DNA of 64,000 nt from Thiomicrorhabdus immobilis (GTDB lineage: Bacteria; Pseudomonadota; Gammaproteobacteria; Thiomicrospirales; Thiomicrospiraceae): the NCBI RefSeq assembly GCF_021654855.1, contig NZ_AP024202.1, positions 2,170,001 to 2,234,000 on the forward strand, read 5' to 3'. The translations under genes were made by a program, and so were the position numbers. Positions 55,544 through 64,000 of the stretch are shown here, in pieces. The notes beneath the pieces are model-generated. The model saw nothing but the letters and a program-made list of their open reading frames with translations, was not told where the DNA came from and ran no database searches. How positions within the stretch are numbered: the first letter of the stretch is position 1; each line of letters opens with the position of its first letter.

Positions 55544-57259
55544 ATGTTGCATCGCACCTCAACAATTAACCGTTCTCTTTTAAAATCTGTAATTGTCGCC
55601 GTAGGCATAACCATCTTATCTAGCTGTTCCGACCCTCAAACCCCATCTGACAATGAACAAATCACCGAAATTGAATTGTTAAACAACCGAATTATCAATA
55701 CCGCTTCCGCCTATATTCCTGCGCAATGCTACACCAAGACAAAATCAGAACTAGGCAAGGTTCATAACCCCTGTTTCAGTTGTCACACTACACCGCAAAA
55801 ACCCAACTTTATTAACGATGTTGATTTACAGCTAGAGTATAGCTTTAGGGAAACGACCCGCAAAAATCCTTGGCAAAATATATTTAAAGATAGAAGCCAG
55901 CAAGTTTCACAAATCAGCAACCAATCCATCTTAAAGTATGTGCGTGAGTCAAACTATTTTAATGACAGCAATCAAGTAATTTTGGCTAAAAAAATGGCTA
56001 AGGTGCCAAAAATTTGGGATGTTAATGGCGATAACAAATGGAACGGTTATACGCCTGATTGTTACTACAATTTCGACAATCAAGGCTTCGACCGAAAACC
56101 TAATGGAGAACTCACAGGTTGGCGAGCTTTCATCTACACTCCATTTTATGGCACCTTTTGGCCGACAAACGGAAGTACAAACGATGTTCTTATTCGTTTA
56201 TCAGCCCCCTTTCGTCAGGATGAAAACGGCCATTTCAACCTAGAAGTGTACAAGATAAATTTAGCGATTCTCGAATCTATCATTCAACGTAAAGATGTGG
56301 CTATCCCGCCCACTGATGAAAGCCAGTACAACGTAGATTTAAACCGTAATGGCATAATCGATATCAGTAATCAGATTGTTTATCGATGGGCTCCTAAAGA
56401 AGGGAAGTTCATGTCTTATGTCGGTCAAGCCAAAACGCACCAAGAACAACAAAAAATTCATCTTGCGGCCGGGCTATACCCCGTTGGGACTGAGTTTTTA
56501 CACTCAGTTCGTTATATCGATATCGATCAACAAGGTAATCCTAAAATCGCTAACCGTTTTAAAGAACTTCGTTACGGAATAAAAACGAACTGGAATACCT
56601 ACAGCCAGTTAAATAATGCGGCCGTTTCAGAAGTCAAAGAACTTAGAGACTTTCCTGAACGTTTACGCCGCATTCAAGGTAACCCAGAAGCAGGCATGCT
56701 AAATGGCTTAGGCTGGGCTTACCAAGGATTTATTGAAGATAAAAAGGGAGAGCTTCGCCCGCAAAGTTATGAAGAGACGTTATATTGCATTGGATGTCAC
56801 TCAGGAATTGGAGCGACCACCGATAGCAGTTTTTCCTTTGCTAGAAAAATTAGCGGTACGGATAACTCATTCGGATGGAATCACTGGACACAAAAAAGTT
56901 TACACGGAATACCCGAACCTCAATATAAAAACGGCACCTGGCAATATACCGAATATTTATTACAAAATCATTCCGCTAATGAATTTAGAAATAATGAAGA
57001 AGTGATTGTTAAGTTTTTTGATGAACACGGAAAGCTTAAACAATCGCAAATCGAAATACTACATAAGGATATCAGTCATCTATTATTACCATCAGCGAAA
57101 CGCGCATTAGAGCTTAATAAGGCCTATAAGGTCATTGTCGATGAACAGAGTTACGTTTACGGAAGAGACCCTCACATAAAACCCATAACATCTAGCTGGG
57201 ATATTGTGCCAATTAATGAAAAAACCGGGATTGAATCGCCAATCACACACAACGAGTAA
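55544..57259 (+). CDS. Uncharacterised dihaem c-type cytochrome lipoprotein
   Basis: 571 residues from the ATG at 55544 (AAGGA 9 bases upstream). A lipoprotein signal ends I-L-S-S-C (Cys28). Two haem motifs are widely separated: C-F-S-C-H at 77-81 and C-I-G-C-H at 415-419. Two EF-hand-like loops occur, D-V-N-G-D-N-K-W-N (about 159) and D-L-N-R-N-G-I-I-D (about 265). I do not recognise a named family. It follows the PhoX-like lipoprotein, which also has an EF-hand-like insertion, but a terminator and a 50-bp palindrome lie between, so co-regulation is uncertain. An electron-transfer or redox-enzyme role at the outer membrane is an inference. Confidence 0.75.
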   Translation: MLHRTSTINRSLLKSVIVAVGITILSSCSDPQTPSDNEQITEIELLNNRIINTASAYIPAQCYTKTKSELGKVHNPCFSCHTTPQKPNFINDVDLQLEYSFRETTRKNPWQNIFKDRSQQVSQISNQSILKYVRESNYFNDSNQVILAKKMAKVPKIWDVNGDNKWNGYTPDCYYNFDNQGFDRKPNGELTGWRAFIYTPFYGTFWPTNGSTNDVLIRLSAPFRQDENGHFNLEVYKINLAILESIIQRKDVAIPPTDESQYNVDLNRNGIIDISNQIVYRWAPKEGKFMSYVGQAKTHQEQQKIHLAAGLYPVGTEFLHSVRYIDIDQQGNPKIANRFKELRYGIKTNWNTYSQLNNAAVSEVKELRDFPERLRRIQGNPEAGMLNGLGWAYQGFIEDKKGELRPQSYEETLYCIGCHSGIGATTDSSFSFARKISGTDNSFGWNHWTQKSLHGIPEPQYKNGTWQYTEYLLQNHSANEFRNNEEVIVKFFDEHGKLKQSQIEILHKDISHLLLPSAKRALELNKAYKVIVDEQSYVYGRDPHIKPITSSWDIVPINEKTGIESPITHNE

Positions 57260-57363
57260 ATTTAACCGTTAAGAAACAAGCCGTTTTGAACTTTTCATAA
57301 AATAAAGTCAGTAATAACTTGCAATTAGCTTGGCTTTTGTGGATAATTCCGCTTCTTATTTTT

Positions 57364-57383
57364 AACGTTACCCACATAACGTT
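57364..57383. promoter_or_regulatory. Perfect 7-6-7 inverted repeat upstream of rpmB
   Basis: AACGTTA, CCCACA, TAACGTT, 80 bases before rpmB. A candidate operator; the factor is unknown. Confidence 0.35.
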
Positions 57384-57394
57384 TTGAAATATAG

Positions 57395-57410
57395 AAATAT
57401 TCGAATATTT
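57395..57410. promoter_or_regulatory. 16-bp palindrome AAATATTCGAATATTT before rpmB
   Basis: Perfectly self-complementary, 54 bases before the rpmB start, so it may overlap the promoter. Confidence 0.35.
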
Positions 57411-57463
57411 TTATTTATTTGAAATCTACTTAGGTTTCAAACTGTTTTTAGAAGGATTGTGAA

Positions 57464-57700
57464 ATGTCTAAAGTATGCCAAGTTACAGGGAAACGCCCTG
57501 TCGTAGGTAACAATGTTTCTCACTCTCACCGTAAAACTCGTCGTCGTTTCTTACCAAACTTGCACACGCATCGTTTTTGGTCTGAAGCTGAAAGTCGTTT
57601 TGTTAAATTACGCGTTACTGCAGCTGGTATGCGTATCATCGACAAAAACGGAATTGACGCTGTGATCGCAGAGATGCGTTCACGTGGTGAGAAGGTCTAA
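57464..57700 (+). CDS. rpmB: 50S ribosomal protein L28
   Basis: A 78-residue L28 ([30 protein letters not shown], then [11 protein letters not shown]). Length matches E. coli L28. AGAAGGA precedes the start. rpmG follows in 11 bases. The family's zinc-ribbon form needs Cys pairs; only one Cys is present, so this is the zinc-free form. Confidence 0.98.
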   Translation: MSKVCQVTGKRPVVGNNVSHSHRKTRRRFLPNLHTHRFWSEAESRFVKLRVTAAGMRIIDKNGIDAVIAEMRSRGEKV

Positions 57701-57711
57701 GGAGACTAACC

Positions 57712-57864
57712 ATGCGCGATAAAATTAAATTACAGTCTACAGAGTCTGCTTATTTTTATACTACGGATAAGAATAAAAAGAACATGGCTGGAAAATTCGA
57801 GATCAAGAAATACGATCCAGTAGTTCGTAAACACGTCTTGTTCAAAGAAGCAAAAATCAAATAA
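57712..57864 (+). CDS. rpmG: 50S ribosomal protein L33
   Basis: 50 residues, too short for many gene callers: [13 protein letters not shown], then [25 protein letters not shown]. It lacks the four cysteines of zinc-binding L33, so it is the zinc-independent form. AAGGAG precedes the start. It is the second gene of an rpmB-rpmG operon. Confidence 0.97.
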   Translation: MRDKIKLQSTESAYFYTTDKNKKNMAGKFEIKKYDPVVRKHVLFKEAKIK

Positions 57865-57890
57865 GTCTTACCCAGATAGATTTGAAGCCA

Positions 57891-57917
57891 ACCCGGTTCA
57901 AAAGACCGGGTTTTTTT
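57891..57917 (+). terminator. Rho-independent terminator of rpmB-rpmG
   Basis: ACCCGGT pairs with ACCGGGT around a 7-base loop, followed by T7. Confidence 0.92.
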
Positions 57918-58030
57918 ATGCCTAAAATTCACTCGAACAATACAAGACCGACCTTCACCAACGTATAAACATACTGGTAACCCCACCAGTGCATAAGCAT
58001 AAACCTTAGCGGTTATATGCTAACCAAGCG

Positions 58031-60754
58031 TTAGGACACCTCGGCAAAGGTAAACATCTCTATCCTGTTGCGTCCCTGCTGTTTAGCGGCATACAACATT
58101 CTATCCACCGACTTGAAGATTTCCTCCGAATTCATCTCTTGGTCTGCCGCAAGGTAGAGTCCACCAATTGAAATGGTAACCACCTTTAACGGTGCATGCT
58201 TGTTCTCAATATTAAGCTGTTCAATCTGCTGGCGCAGTAGCTCTAGATGCTCAATGAACTTAGCCTCGCTTTCAAATGAACTGATAGCTAAAAACTCCTC
58301 ACCCCCTACTCTAAACACAAAGTCACTGGCTCGATGAAAACTTAACGTTAGCTGTTTGGCTACATCCTTCAATACTTTGTCGCCATGAGGGTGCCCATAG
58401 GAGTCATTTACCAATTTAAAATAGTCGATATCCAACATCGCGACACATAATGAACGTTGCTCACGTTTTGCACGACGAATTTCGAACTCAATCACTTCAT
58501 TGTAATGACGGCGATTGAATAGGCCAGTTAACTCGTCCGTTACGGAAAGTTGTTCCACACGTTTTTTGTCGGTAATGTTCACCCTTGTCGCCAATACAGT
58601 CGTGACGTGGCCAAATAGATTTTTGTTGGGTGTTAAGGTTAATTCAATCCAATAGGAACCACCATTTTTGGTTTTGGCGCGCATCTCACCACTCCATGAG
58701 TAGCCTTGCAATAACCTTTTATAAATCGTTTGAACCTCCTCATCATCCAAACCTTTCCAGGATAGATTGAGATAAGGCATACCCACCAATTCATCTTGTG
58801 AGTAACCTGAAAGACGGGCAAAGGACTTGCTACTCCAAATGACTTTTTTGGTTTTTAAATCAATCTCAGTCGCATAGGAAAGTTCATGGATTTGAGTAAT
58901 ATAAGATTTTTGTTGGCGTTTTTGATAGGCATAAACAAACACTAAGGAAAGTAAACCGAACACAATCAGAAAAACAGGAATAAAAATTTGTAGCAACTGT
59001 TTATTATTCAATTCTGTAACCAATTCCAAACGTACCCAACGGTTAAAAATGGCGTCACGTTGTTCCTGGGTGACCGAATCGAGTGTTTTTTGAATGATAC
59101 TAAGTAAAACCGGGTTACTCTTTTGCACACCGATGGCAAGCTCGAAACGCTCGGCAAACTGCCCGACAATACGTAAGCCTTCTAAGCCATATTTGTGCTG
59201 AGTATAGTTAATGACCGCCAAATTGCCTAAATAGCCGTCCGCCCGACCATCAACCACGGCATTTAAACCTTCAACCACATTAGTCACTTCTAAAAGTTTG
59301 ACCTCTGGATACTGTGTTTTAAGCAACTCATGTGACCAATACCCCTTAACAACGGCGATTGTAAAGCCAGCCAGTTGTTTATATTCATTAGCGAATTTGA
59401 TTGTGTCGCCACTTGCCAAAGCCATAGGAAAAGACAAATAGGGTTTGGTGAAATTCATATACTCTTTACGCTCTGGTGTAGCCACCGCGCACGAATAAAT
59501 ATCCAATTCACCATTTTTGGTCATCTCAGCAACTTTATCCCAAGAGTCTGAAAAAACCGCTTGGAAACGAACCCCGAGCTTTCTTTCAAACAGCTTAAAA
59601 TAATCGGCGGATATTCCGCTATAACCTTTCTCTGAATCATTGAACTCAAATGGAGCCCAATCACTATCACTCGCTAATGTAATGACCGGGTGGCTTTTTA
59701 AATAAGCCAACTCTTCTTCAGTGAAAAAGCTTTTACTGTCATCAAAGATAAAATCTTGAGTGTTTAATGCCTCAAATTCGGCCGGAGTGATCATCCCCAA
59801 CTCTTTTGCGGTGGCAGCACTCGCTAACAGTTTAAGCGGGTCTATATTACCAATAGGCACATTTCCCGTTTGCACATATTGGCTGGTCACCTTGGCTTCC
59901 GCCAACAAGGCATCCCGAGATTTGACAACCGGGTAGTTTTCTAAAATAAAGTCAACCGTTTCTTGTTGATGGATTATCGCATACTGCCAACCTTTTATGC
60001 TCGCCTCTTTAAAAGCTTTAACCAGGCCTGGTTGTAAACTGGCTATTTTTTTTGAGGTAACCACAAAATCCCCATAACTCTGAACGCCATAAGACTTGGG
60101 GTCCAAGATATAAAACGGTACCCCCATTTGTTTTAATCTATAGGGTTCATTGGTTGCATAAGCCGCATAATAATCAACTTTACCATCAATAAAATCCTGC
60201 AGGTTGCCTGAAGAGGTGACCGTATGAATCAACTTCTTGACTTCGGGACTGGCTTTGTTCAGCAAGCTTTCCACTTGAAAGCCGCCATCATGCATAACCG
60301 TTTTTTCGGAAAGCTGGGCTAAATCGGTTACAGTTTCATGGGCCAATAACACCAAAGGGGAAAACTGAAAAGAGGCCATGATTAAAGAGAGCGGCTTGCC
60401 TTTGGCATAGTCGACAATCATAGTGCCCTTACCTACCCCAAAATCGGCACGTCCGGAAACCACTTCATCGGCAACATTTACACCTGGCTTCCAGCTGACC
60501 ATGTTCACATCCAAACCCGCTTGCTGATAATACCCTTGCTTAATTGCCGCGTAAAAGCCGGCGAATTGGAATTGATGATTCCAGTTAATTTGCACCTTTA
60601 CATGGGTTAACGATTGAGTTGATTTTGAAGAGGATGAAACGGTAGAAACGCTTGTAGATTGAGATTCACTAGCATGTACCGAACTAGCAAACACTAACCA
60701 CCCTATGAATAAAATTATTGATAATTTCATCGAAAACAAATAGGAAGGTTTCAT
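58031..60754 (-). CDS. Sensor diguanylate cyclase with two fused periplasmic binding domains
   Basis: 907 residues. Signal helix (about 8-28), an NMT1/THI5-like binding domain (about 50-345, with Q-I-N-W-N-H-Q-F-Q-F-A-G-F-Y-A-A and E-P-Y-R-L-K), an SBP_bac_3 amino-acid-type domain (about 350-575, with S-D-W-A-P-F-E-F), a transmembrane helix (about 580-605), PAS (about 615-735) and GGDEF with V-G-G-E-E-F (817-821). The cyclase site is intact. Two unlike ligand domains on one sensor suggest integration of two nutrients, perhaps a pyrimidine-like and an amino-acid-like one. A palindrome copy lies in the first binding domain (L-Q-P-G-L-V-K). Confidence 0.87.
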   Translation of the reverse strand: MKPSYLFSMKLSIILFIGWLVFASSVHASESQSTSVSTVSSSSKSTQSLTHVKVQINWNHQFQFAGFYAAIKQGYYQQAGLDVNMVSWKPGVNVADEVVSGRADFGVGKGTMIVDYAKGKPLSLIMASFQFSPLVLLAHETVTDLAQLSEKTVMHDGGFQVESLLNKASPEVKKLIHTVTSSGNLQDFIDGKVDYYAAYATNEPYRLKQMGVPFYILDPKSYGVQSYGDFVVTSKKIASLQPGLVKAFKEASIKGWQYAIIHQQETVDFILENYPVVKSRDALLAEAKVTSQYVQTGNVPIGNIDPLKLLASAATAKELGMITPAEFEALNTQDFIFDDSKSFFTEEELAYLKSHPVITLASDSDWAPFEFNDSEKGYSGISADYFKLFERKLGVRFQAVFSDSWDKVAEMTKNGELDIYSCAVATPERKEYMNFTKPYLSFPMALASGDTIKFANEYKQLAGFTIAVVKGYWSHELLKTQYPEVKLLEVTNVVEGLNAVVDGRADGYLGNLAVINYTQHKYGLEGLRIVGQFAERFELAIGVQKSNPVLLSIIQKTLDSVTQEQRDAIFNRWVRLELVTELNNKQLLQIFIPVFLIVFGLLSLVFVYAYQKRQQKSYITQIHELSYATEIDLKTKKVIWSSKSFARLSGYSQDELVGMPYLNLSWKGLDDEEVQTIYKRLLQGYSWSGEMRAKTKNGGSYWIELTLTPNKNLFGHVTTVLATRVNITDKKRVEQLSVTDELTGLFNRRHYNEVIEFEIRRAKREQRSLCVAMLDIDYFKLVNDSYGHPHGDKVLKDVAKQLTLSFHRASDFVFRVGGEEFLAISSFESEAKFIEHLELLRQQIEQLNIENKHAPLKVVTISIGGLYLAADQEMNSEEIFKSVDRMLYAAKQQGRNRIEMFTFAEVS
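60021..60032. repeat. Palindrome ACCAGGCCTGGT, exact copy 11 (in sensor cyclase)
   Basis: Exact match, 14-bp with A...T flanks, read as P-G-L-V. Confidence 0.95.
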
Positions 60755-60875
60755 TCACAAGACTCATAAAAGAAATAATTGATTCAGTATAGAAAAGTTT
60801 AGCTGGAATTCATAGCTGAACAGCATAAAAAATACTTGTCTGTAAACAAGTTAAATCACGATTTTGTATATTGAT

Positions 60876-61085
60876 TTATAAAACGCGTTCACCATGATAT
60901 AAAGCTTTTGCCAAACGCATAGCAGGTGGAGTCTTATCAAAATCTTGTAGAGCAGGCCTATCTTCGAAACTGCGTTTAGCATCATAAGCCGCTTCAGAGT
61001 TTGCAAAAGCGGCAATCACCCTGCCGCCAAAAAGCACGATGTAATCGTAGCCATTGAACTCTACGATGTAATTAGAGGTATTCAT
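60876..61085 (-). CDS. Small hypothetical protein
   Basis: 69 residues from the ATG at 61085, which has GGGAG 7 bases upstream (the ATG at 61109 lacks one). I do not recognise it. It starts with a beta-rich stretch (Y-I-V-E-F-N-G-Y-D-Y-I-V-L-F-G-G-R-V-I-A-A-F) and then a helix (S-E-A-A-Y-D-A-K-R-S-F). No signal peptide or cysteine. The good ribosome site supports it as a real gene. It is isolated between a sensor cyclase and mutM. Confidence 0.55.
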   Translation of the reverse strand: MNTSNYIVEFNGYDYIVLFGGRVIAAFANSEAAYDAKRSFEDRPALQDFDKTPPAMRLAKALYHGERVL

Positions 61086-61375
61086 TCTATTCTCCCAAAT
61101 GTTTTTCAATATTCACCACAACTTTCTGACGTGGTTGACTTACCGTGTAATGTTAACTTCTATATCGGCCAAATCTAACTGAAATTAAGTTTTCAGACCG
61201 CTAAGCGATTGTTTTATATAAATACGAAACAAATTCTATGCCGAATGCATTCAATCATTTTTGACAGATTTCTGACGTTTTTAATGCCATATTTATTTAC
61301 AATGACACTTTTCATGGCAAACCGAACTACAATGGTTTGGCAAGCCCTTTTAAAACCCGTAACGACAGAACCGAT

Positions 61376-62203
61376 ATGCCTGAATTACCCGAAGTGGAAA
61401 CCACCCGAAAAGGGATTACCCCAAAAGCCAACCAGCAAGTCATAAAAGCGTTTATTGTACGTAACGCGAGTTTACGTTGGCCGATCGATTTAACCCTCAA
61501 ACAAAAACTGCCAGGCCTGGTCATTCAGTCTATAAATAGAAGAGGCAAGTATTTATTACTCAAAACCGAACTGGGCACCCTACTTATTCATTTGGGCATG
61601 TCTGGCAACCTTAGAGTTTTGCCGGAAAATACGCCCGCTCTCAAACATGACCATGTGGACATCGTGTTAGAAAACGGTTATTTGGTTCGATTAAACGACC
61701 CACGTCGTTTCGGTTCAGTATTATGGCATTCTGCAAATGAAGGCTCTGTCGAACAACACAAACTGCTCGCCAAACTCGCGCCAGAACCTTTATCGGACGA
61801 GTTCAACGGTCAATACTTCTATGAGAAAACCCGTAATCGTAAAGTAGCGATAAAAAGCTTGGTAATGAACAGTGCGGTCGCGGTAGGAGCGGGAAACATC
61901 TACGCCAATGAATCGTTGTTCATGAGCAAAATCCACCCCCAAACCATGGCCAGTAAACTCACTGAAAAACAGTGTGAATTATTAGTTAACAACATTAAAA
62001 AAGTCCTAGAAGCCGCCATTGAACAAGGCGGAACCACTCTTAAGGATTTTATGTCGCCCGATGGCAAGCCAGGGTATTTTGTGCAAAAACTCAATGTCTA
62101 TGACCAGGCAGGCAAACCCTGCCCAGTTTGCGGCACACCGATTGAGCGCATAATCCTTAATCAACGCGCCAGTTACTTTTGCCCTAAGTGTCAAAAAACT
62201 TGA
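61376..62203 (+). CDS. mutM: Formamidopyrimidine-DNA glycosylase
   Basis: 275 residues from the ATG at 61376, the only start giving the obligatory M-P-E-L-P-E-V-E-T, whose Pro2 is the catalytic nucleophile. It continues with R-G-K-Y-L-L, H-L-G-M-S-G, N-D-P-R-R-F-G, and a C-terminal zinc finger C-x-x-C-x16-C-x-x-C (C-P-V-C...C-P-K-C). It removes 8-oxoguanine and nicks the site. A palindrome near-copy is read as K-L-P-G-L-V-I-Q. The upstream 290-base gap shows no clear operon partner; in E. coli mutM follows rpmG. Confidence 0.97.
   Translation: MPELPEVETTRKGITPKANQQVIKAFIVRNASLRWPIDLTLKQKLPGLVIQSINRRGKYLLLKTELGTLLIHLGMSGNLRVLPENTPALKHDHVDIVLENGYLVRLNDPRRFGSVLWHSANEGSVEQHKLLAKLAPEPLSDEFNGQYFYEKTRNRKVAIKSLVMNSAVAVGAGNIYANESLFMSKIHPQTMASKLTEKQCELLVNNIKKVLEAAIEQGGTTLKDFMSPDGKPGYFVQKLNVYDQAGKPCPVCGTPIERIILNQRASYFCPKCQKT
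61510..61521. repeat. Palindrome near-copy (11/12) in mutM
   Basis: GCCAGGCCTGGT, first base differs, read as L-P-G-L-V. Confidence 0.8.
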
Positions 62204-62251
62204 ACCATGTTATTCTAAACTTCATGTAGCTTGCAAACCTTAGGATTCAGC

Positions 62252-64000
62252 ATGGATTGGTTTAAAGAAGAGTCACAACACGTTATCGACTCACTGGGGA
62301 GTAACGCCCAAAACGGCTTAGACGATGAACAAATCATCAAAGTTAGAAATCAGTTTGGGCTAAACCAAATCATTGCTCAGAAGTCTATTCCTCCTCTGTG
62401 GAGGTTTATTCTGCAATTTAAAAACCCACTACTCATCATTCTGATGTTTGGTGCGTTTTTATCTTTTATTACCTCACACTATATCGATACGATTGCCATA
62501 ACCATTATCATTTTACTGAACGCCATCATCAGCTTTGTTCAAGAATATAGAGCACAAAAATCCATTGATGCACTCAGACAAATGGCCGCACCTAAAACCA
62601 TTGCTTTACGTAACAAACAGTGGCAGACCATAGCCGCTAGCGAATTGGTACCGGGGGATATCGTACGCTTGGATGCCGGTAGCATTGTACCAGCCGATCT
62701 CAGACTCATTGAAACCCAACAACTTAAAATTGATGAATCCGCTTTAACCGGCGAATCTGAACCTGTTGGTAAACACACATTAGCCATTCTACAAGACAAC
62801 TTACCGATAACAGACCAACTCAATATGGCGTTTATGAGTACCGCAGTTACCGAGGGTCAAGGTTTTGGTATTGTGGTTGGCACAGGGATGCAAACCGAAG
62901 TTGGTAAAATCGCTCATTTAATGCAGATTGCCAGTACCAATCTAACCCCTCTACAGCAACGCGTTCATCGCCTATCTAAAGTATTAATTCTAGCCGCATT
63001 AATCGTGGTAATGATTGTGGTTAGCATCGGTCTAATGCATGGTATGAGCTGGTCGGTATTGATGACGACAGGAATCTCTTTAGCCGTTGCCGCCACACCT
63101 GAAGGTTTAATGACCATATTAACCATTGTTTTAACCCTAGGGGCAACACGGATGATGCAAAATAAGGGCTTGGTTCGCCATCTAGCCTCCGTGGAAACCT
63201 TGGGCTCTACCTCTATTATCTGTACAGATAAAACCGGTACGCTCACACAAAATAAAATGCAAGTCACACAACTATGGACCGGCGGACTCTACTTTCACCT
63301 TGAAGGTCAAGGCTATGAACCTATTGGACAGTTCTTAGACCATAACCTCTCCCCTATTTCACATAAAGACATTCGCCACCTCGAACATATGGTGACTTTA
63401 TCCGTATTGTGTAATGAAGCTGAACATATTAAAAAAGATGGTAGCCACTCCATTATTGGCTCTCCTACAGAAGGTGCTATATTGGTGGCCGCCGCAAAAA
63501 CGGGCATGACAAAAGAAGCCGCTTTAGAGCAGTACACTGAAGTAGTCAATTTTCCATTTGATTCAAAACGAAAAATGATGAGTGTTATCGTTGAAGATAA
63601 ACAAAATCAATACTGGTTGATTGTGAAAGGCGCTCCAGATGTAATGATTGAAAATAGTGAAGCGGTGCAGTTACATGATAGCTTAGGGGATATGTTGACT
63701 GATAAACCAAAAGTTGAAGCCGTAGTTGAAAATTTTGCCAACCAAGCTTTAAGAACTTTAGCAATCGGTTATCGAAAACTCCAACCAAGCGATTTACAAC
63801 AATCCCATGAAGAACTGGAAACCAATCTGACGTTAGCAGGTATATATGGCATTATTGACCCACCACGTTCAGAAGCCATTAAAGCGATAGACGCATGCCA
63901 CTCTGCAGGCATTAAAGTCGCAATGATTACCGGTGATCATGCCATTACCGCCAAAGCTATTGCGTTAAAAATGGGTATTATCACAGATGAAAATGCACGG
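62252..64000 (+). CDS. P-type cation-transporting ATPase, N-terminal part (runs off right edge)
   Basis: 583 codons in frame with no stop. An N-terminal cation-ATPase domain (about 1-45), helices 1-2 (about 50-100), an actuator domain with L-T-G-E-S-E-P-V, helices 3-4 with A-A-T-P-E-G-L-M-T-I-L, the phosphorylation site D-K-T-G-T-L-T near residue 330, K-G-A-P-D in the nucleotide domain, and I-T-G-D-H near the end. The P-E-G-L in helix 4 is the calcium-ATPase (P2) pattern, so calcium or manganese efflux or sodium/potassium-like transport is likely. Ligands from helices 5-6 are outside the window. Confidence 0.87.
   Translation, partial: MDWFKEESQHVIDSLGSNAQNGLDDEQIIKVRNQFGLNQIIAQKSIPPLWRFILQFKNPLLIILMFGAFLSFITSHYIDTIAITIIILLNAIISFVQEYRAQKSIDALRQMAAPKTIALRNKQWQTIAASELVPGDIVRLDAGSIVPADLRLIETQQLKIDESALTGESEPVGKHTLAILQDNLPITDQLNMAFMSTAVTEGQGFGIVVGTGMQTEVGKIAHLMQIASTNLTPLQQRVHRLSKVLILAALIVVMIVVSIGLMHGMSWSVLMTTGISLAVAATPEGLMTILTIVLTLGATRMMQNKGLVRHLASVETLGSTSIICTDKTGTLTQNKMQVTQLWTGGLYFHLEGQGYEPIGQFLDHNLSPISHKDIRHLEHMVTLSVLCNEAEHIKKDGSHSIIGSPTEGAILVAAAKTGMTKEAALEQYTEVVNFPFDSKRKMMSVIVEDKQNQYWLIVKGAPDVMIENSEAVQLHDSLGDMLTDKPKVEAVVENFANQALRTLAIGYRKLQPSDLQQSHEELETNLTLAGIYGIIDPPRSEAIKAIDACHSAGIKVAMITGDHAITAKAIALKMGIITDENAR

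Noticed and set aside
62252-64000. Naming the P-type ATPase a calcium pump
   Set aside because: The ion-binding residues of helices 5 and 6 are outside the window, so ion specificity cannot be fixed.

Overview
The window looks like chromosome of a gammaproteobacterial sulfur oxidiser, most likely the Thiomicrospira / Hydrogenovibrio / Thiomicrorhabdus group. The grounds are two copies of flavocytochrome c sulfide dehydrogenase (fccAB), an epsilonproteobacterial-type malate:quinone oxidoreductase, many c-di-GMP signalling proteins, and a scattered version of the gammaproteobacterial radC / coaBC / dut / argB / pyrE and rpmB-rpmG-mutM neighbourhood. The genus is an inference. I see no tRNA, rRNA, CRISPR array, insertion sequence or prophage.

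Layout. 0-5 kb: end of ferrochelatase, FolM, Mqo, a COG0523 metallochaperone and FolE2 (pterin and zinc theme). 5-15 kb: a beta-lactamase-fold protein with a damaged metal site, an AI-2E-type exporter, PpnN, a DEAD-box helicase, an EI24 protein, succinate-semialdehyde dehydrogenase, an EAL-HDOD protein and dihydroorotase. 15-24 kb: a periplasmic binding protein overlapping a CHASE-PAS-GGDEF-EAL protein, YidD, then ppk1 and ppx. 24-34 kb: a CysJ-like reductase, nfo, pyrE, sixA, an OmpA-like protein, a TauE permease, MscS, argB, YajQ, an aminotransferase and dut. 34-41 kb: an amino-acid/c-di-GMP block (AGCS symporter, diguanylate cyclase, serine dehydratase, Cache-GGDEF-EAL). 41-50 kb: coaBC, a membrane-anchored LuxR-type regulator, cytochrome b561, fccAB copy 1, a thioesterase, radC and fccAB copy 2. 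50-64 kb: a large MscS channel, a PhoX-like lipoprotein, a dihaem lipoprotein, rpmB-rpmG, a sensor cyclase with two binding-protein domains, mutM and the start of a P-type ATPase.

The most striking signal is not a gene. The 12-bp palindrome ACCAGGCCTGGT occurs 11 times exactly and 6 more times with one mismatch in 64 kb, where about 0.004 exact copies would be expected by chance. Copies lie in intergenic DNA, often between convergent genes where flanking bases extend them into terminator-like hairpins. They also lie inside genes, where they are nearly always read as Pro-Gly-Leu-Val. This resembles a highly iterated palindrome (as HIP1 is in cyanobacteria), with a sequence I do not recognise.

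Working together: fccAB copies 1 and 2 (with possible help from cytochrome b561) would feed sulfide electrons to the respiratory chain. Six c-di-GMP-related proteins (three or four possible cyclases or phosphodiesterases, one degenerate EAL-HDOD, one YajQ-type binder) point to heavy investment in sensing. Ppk/Ppx handle polyphosphate, and two MscS-family channels handle osmotic stress.
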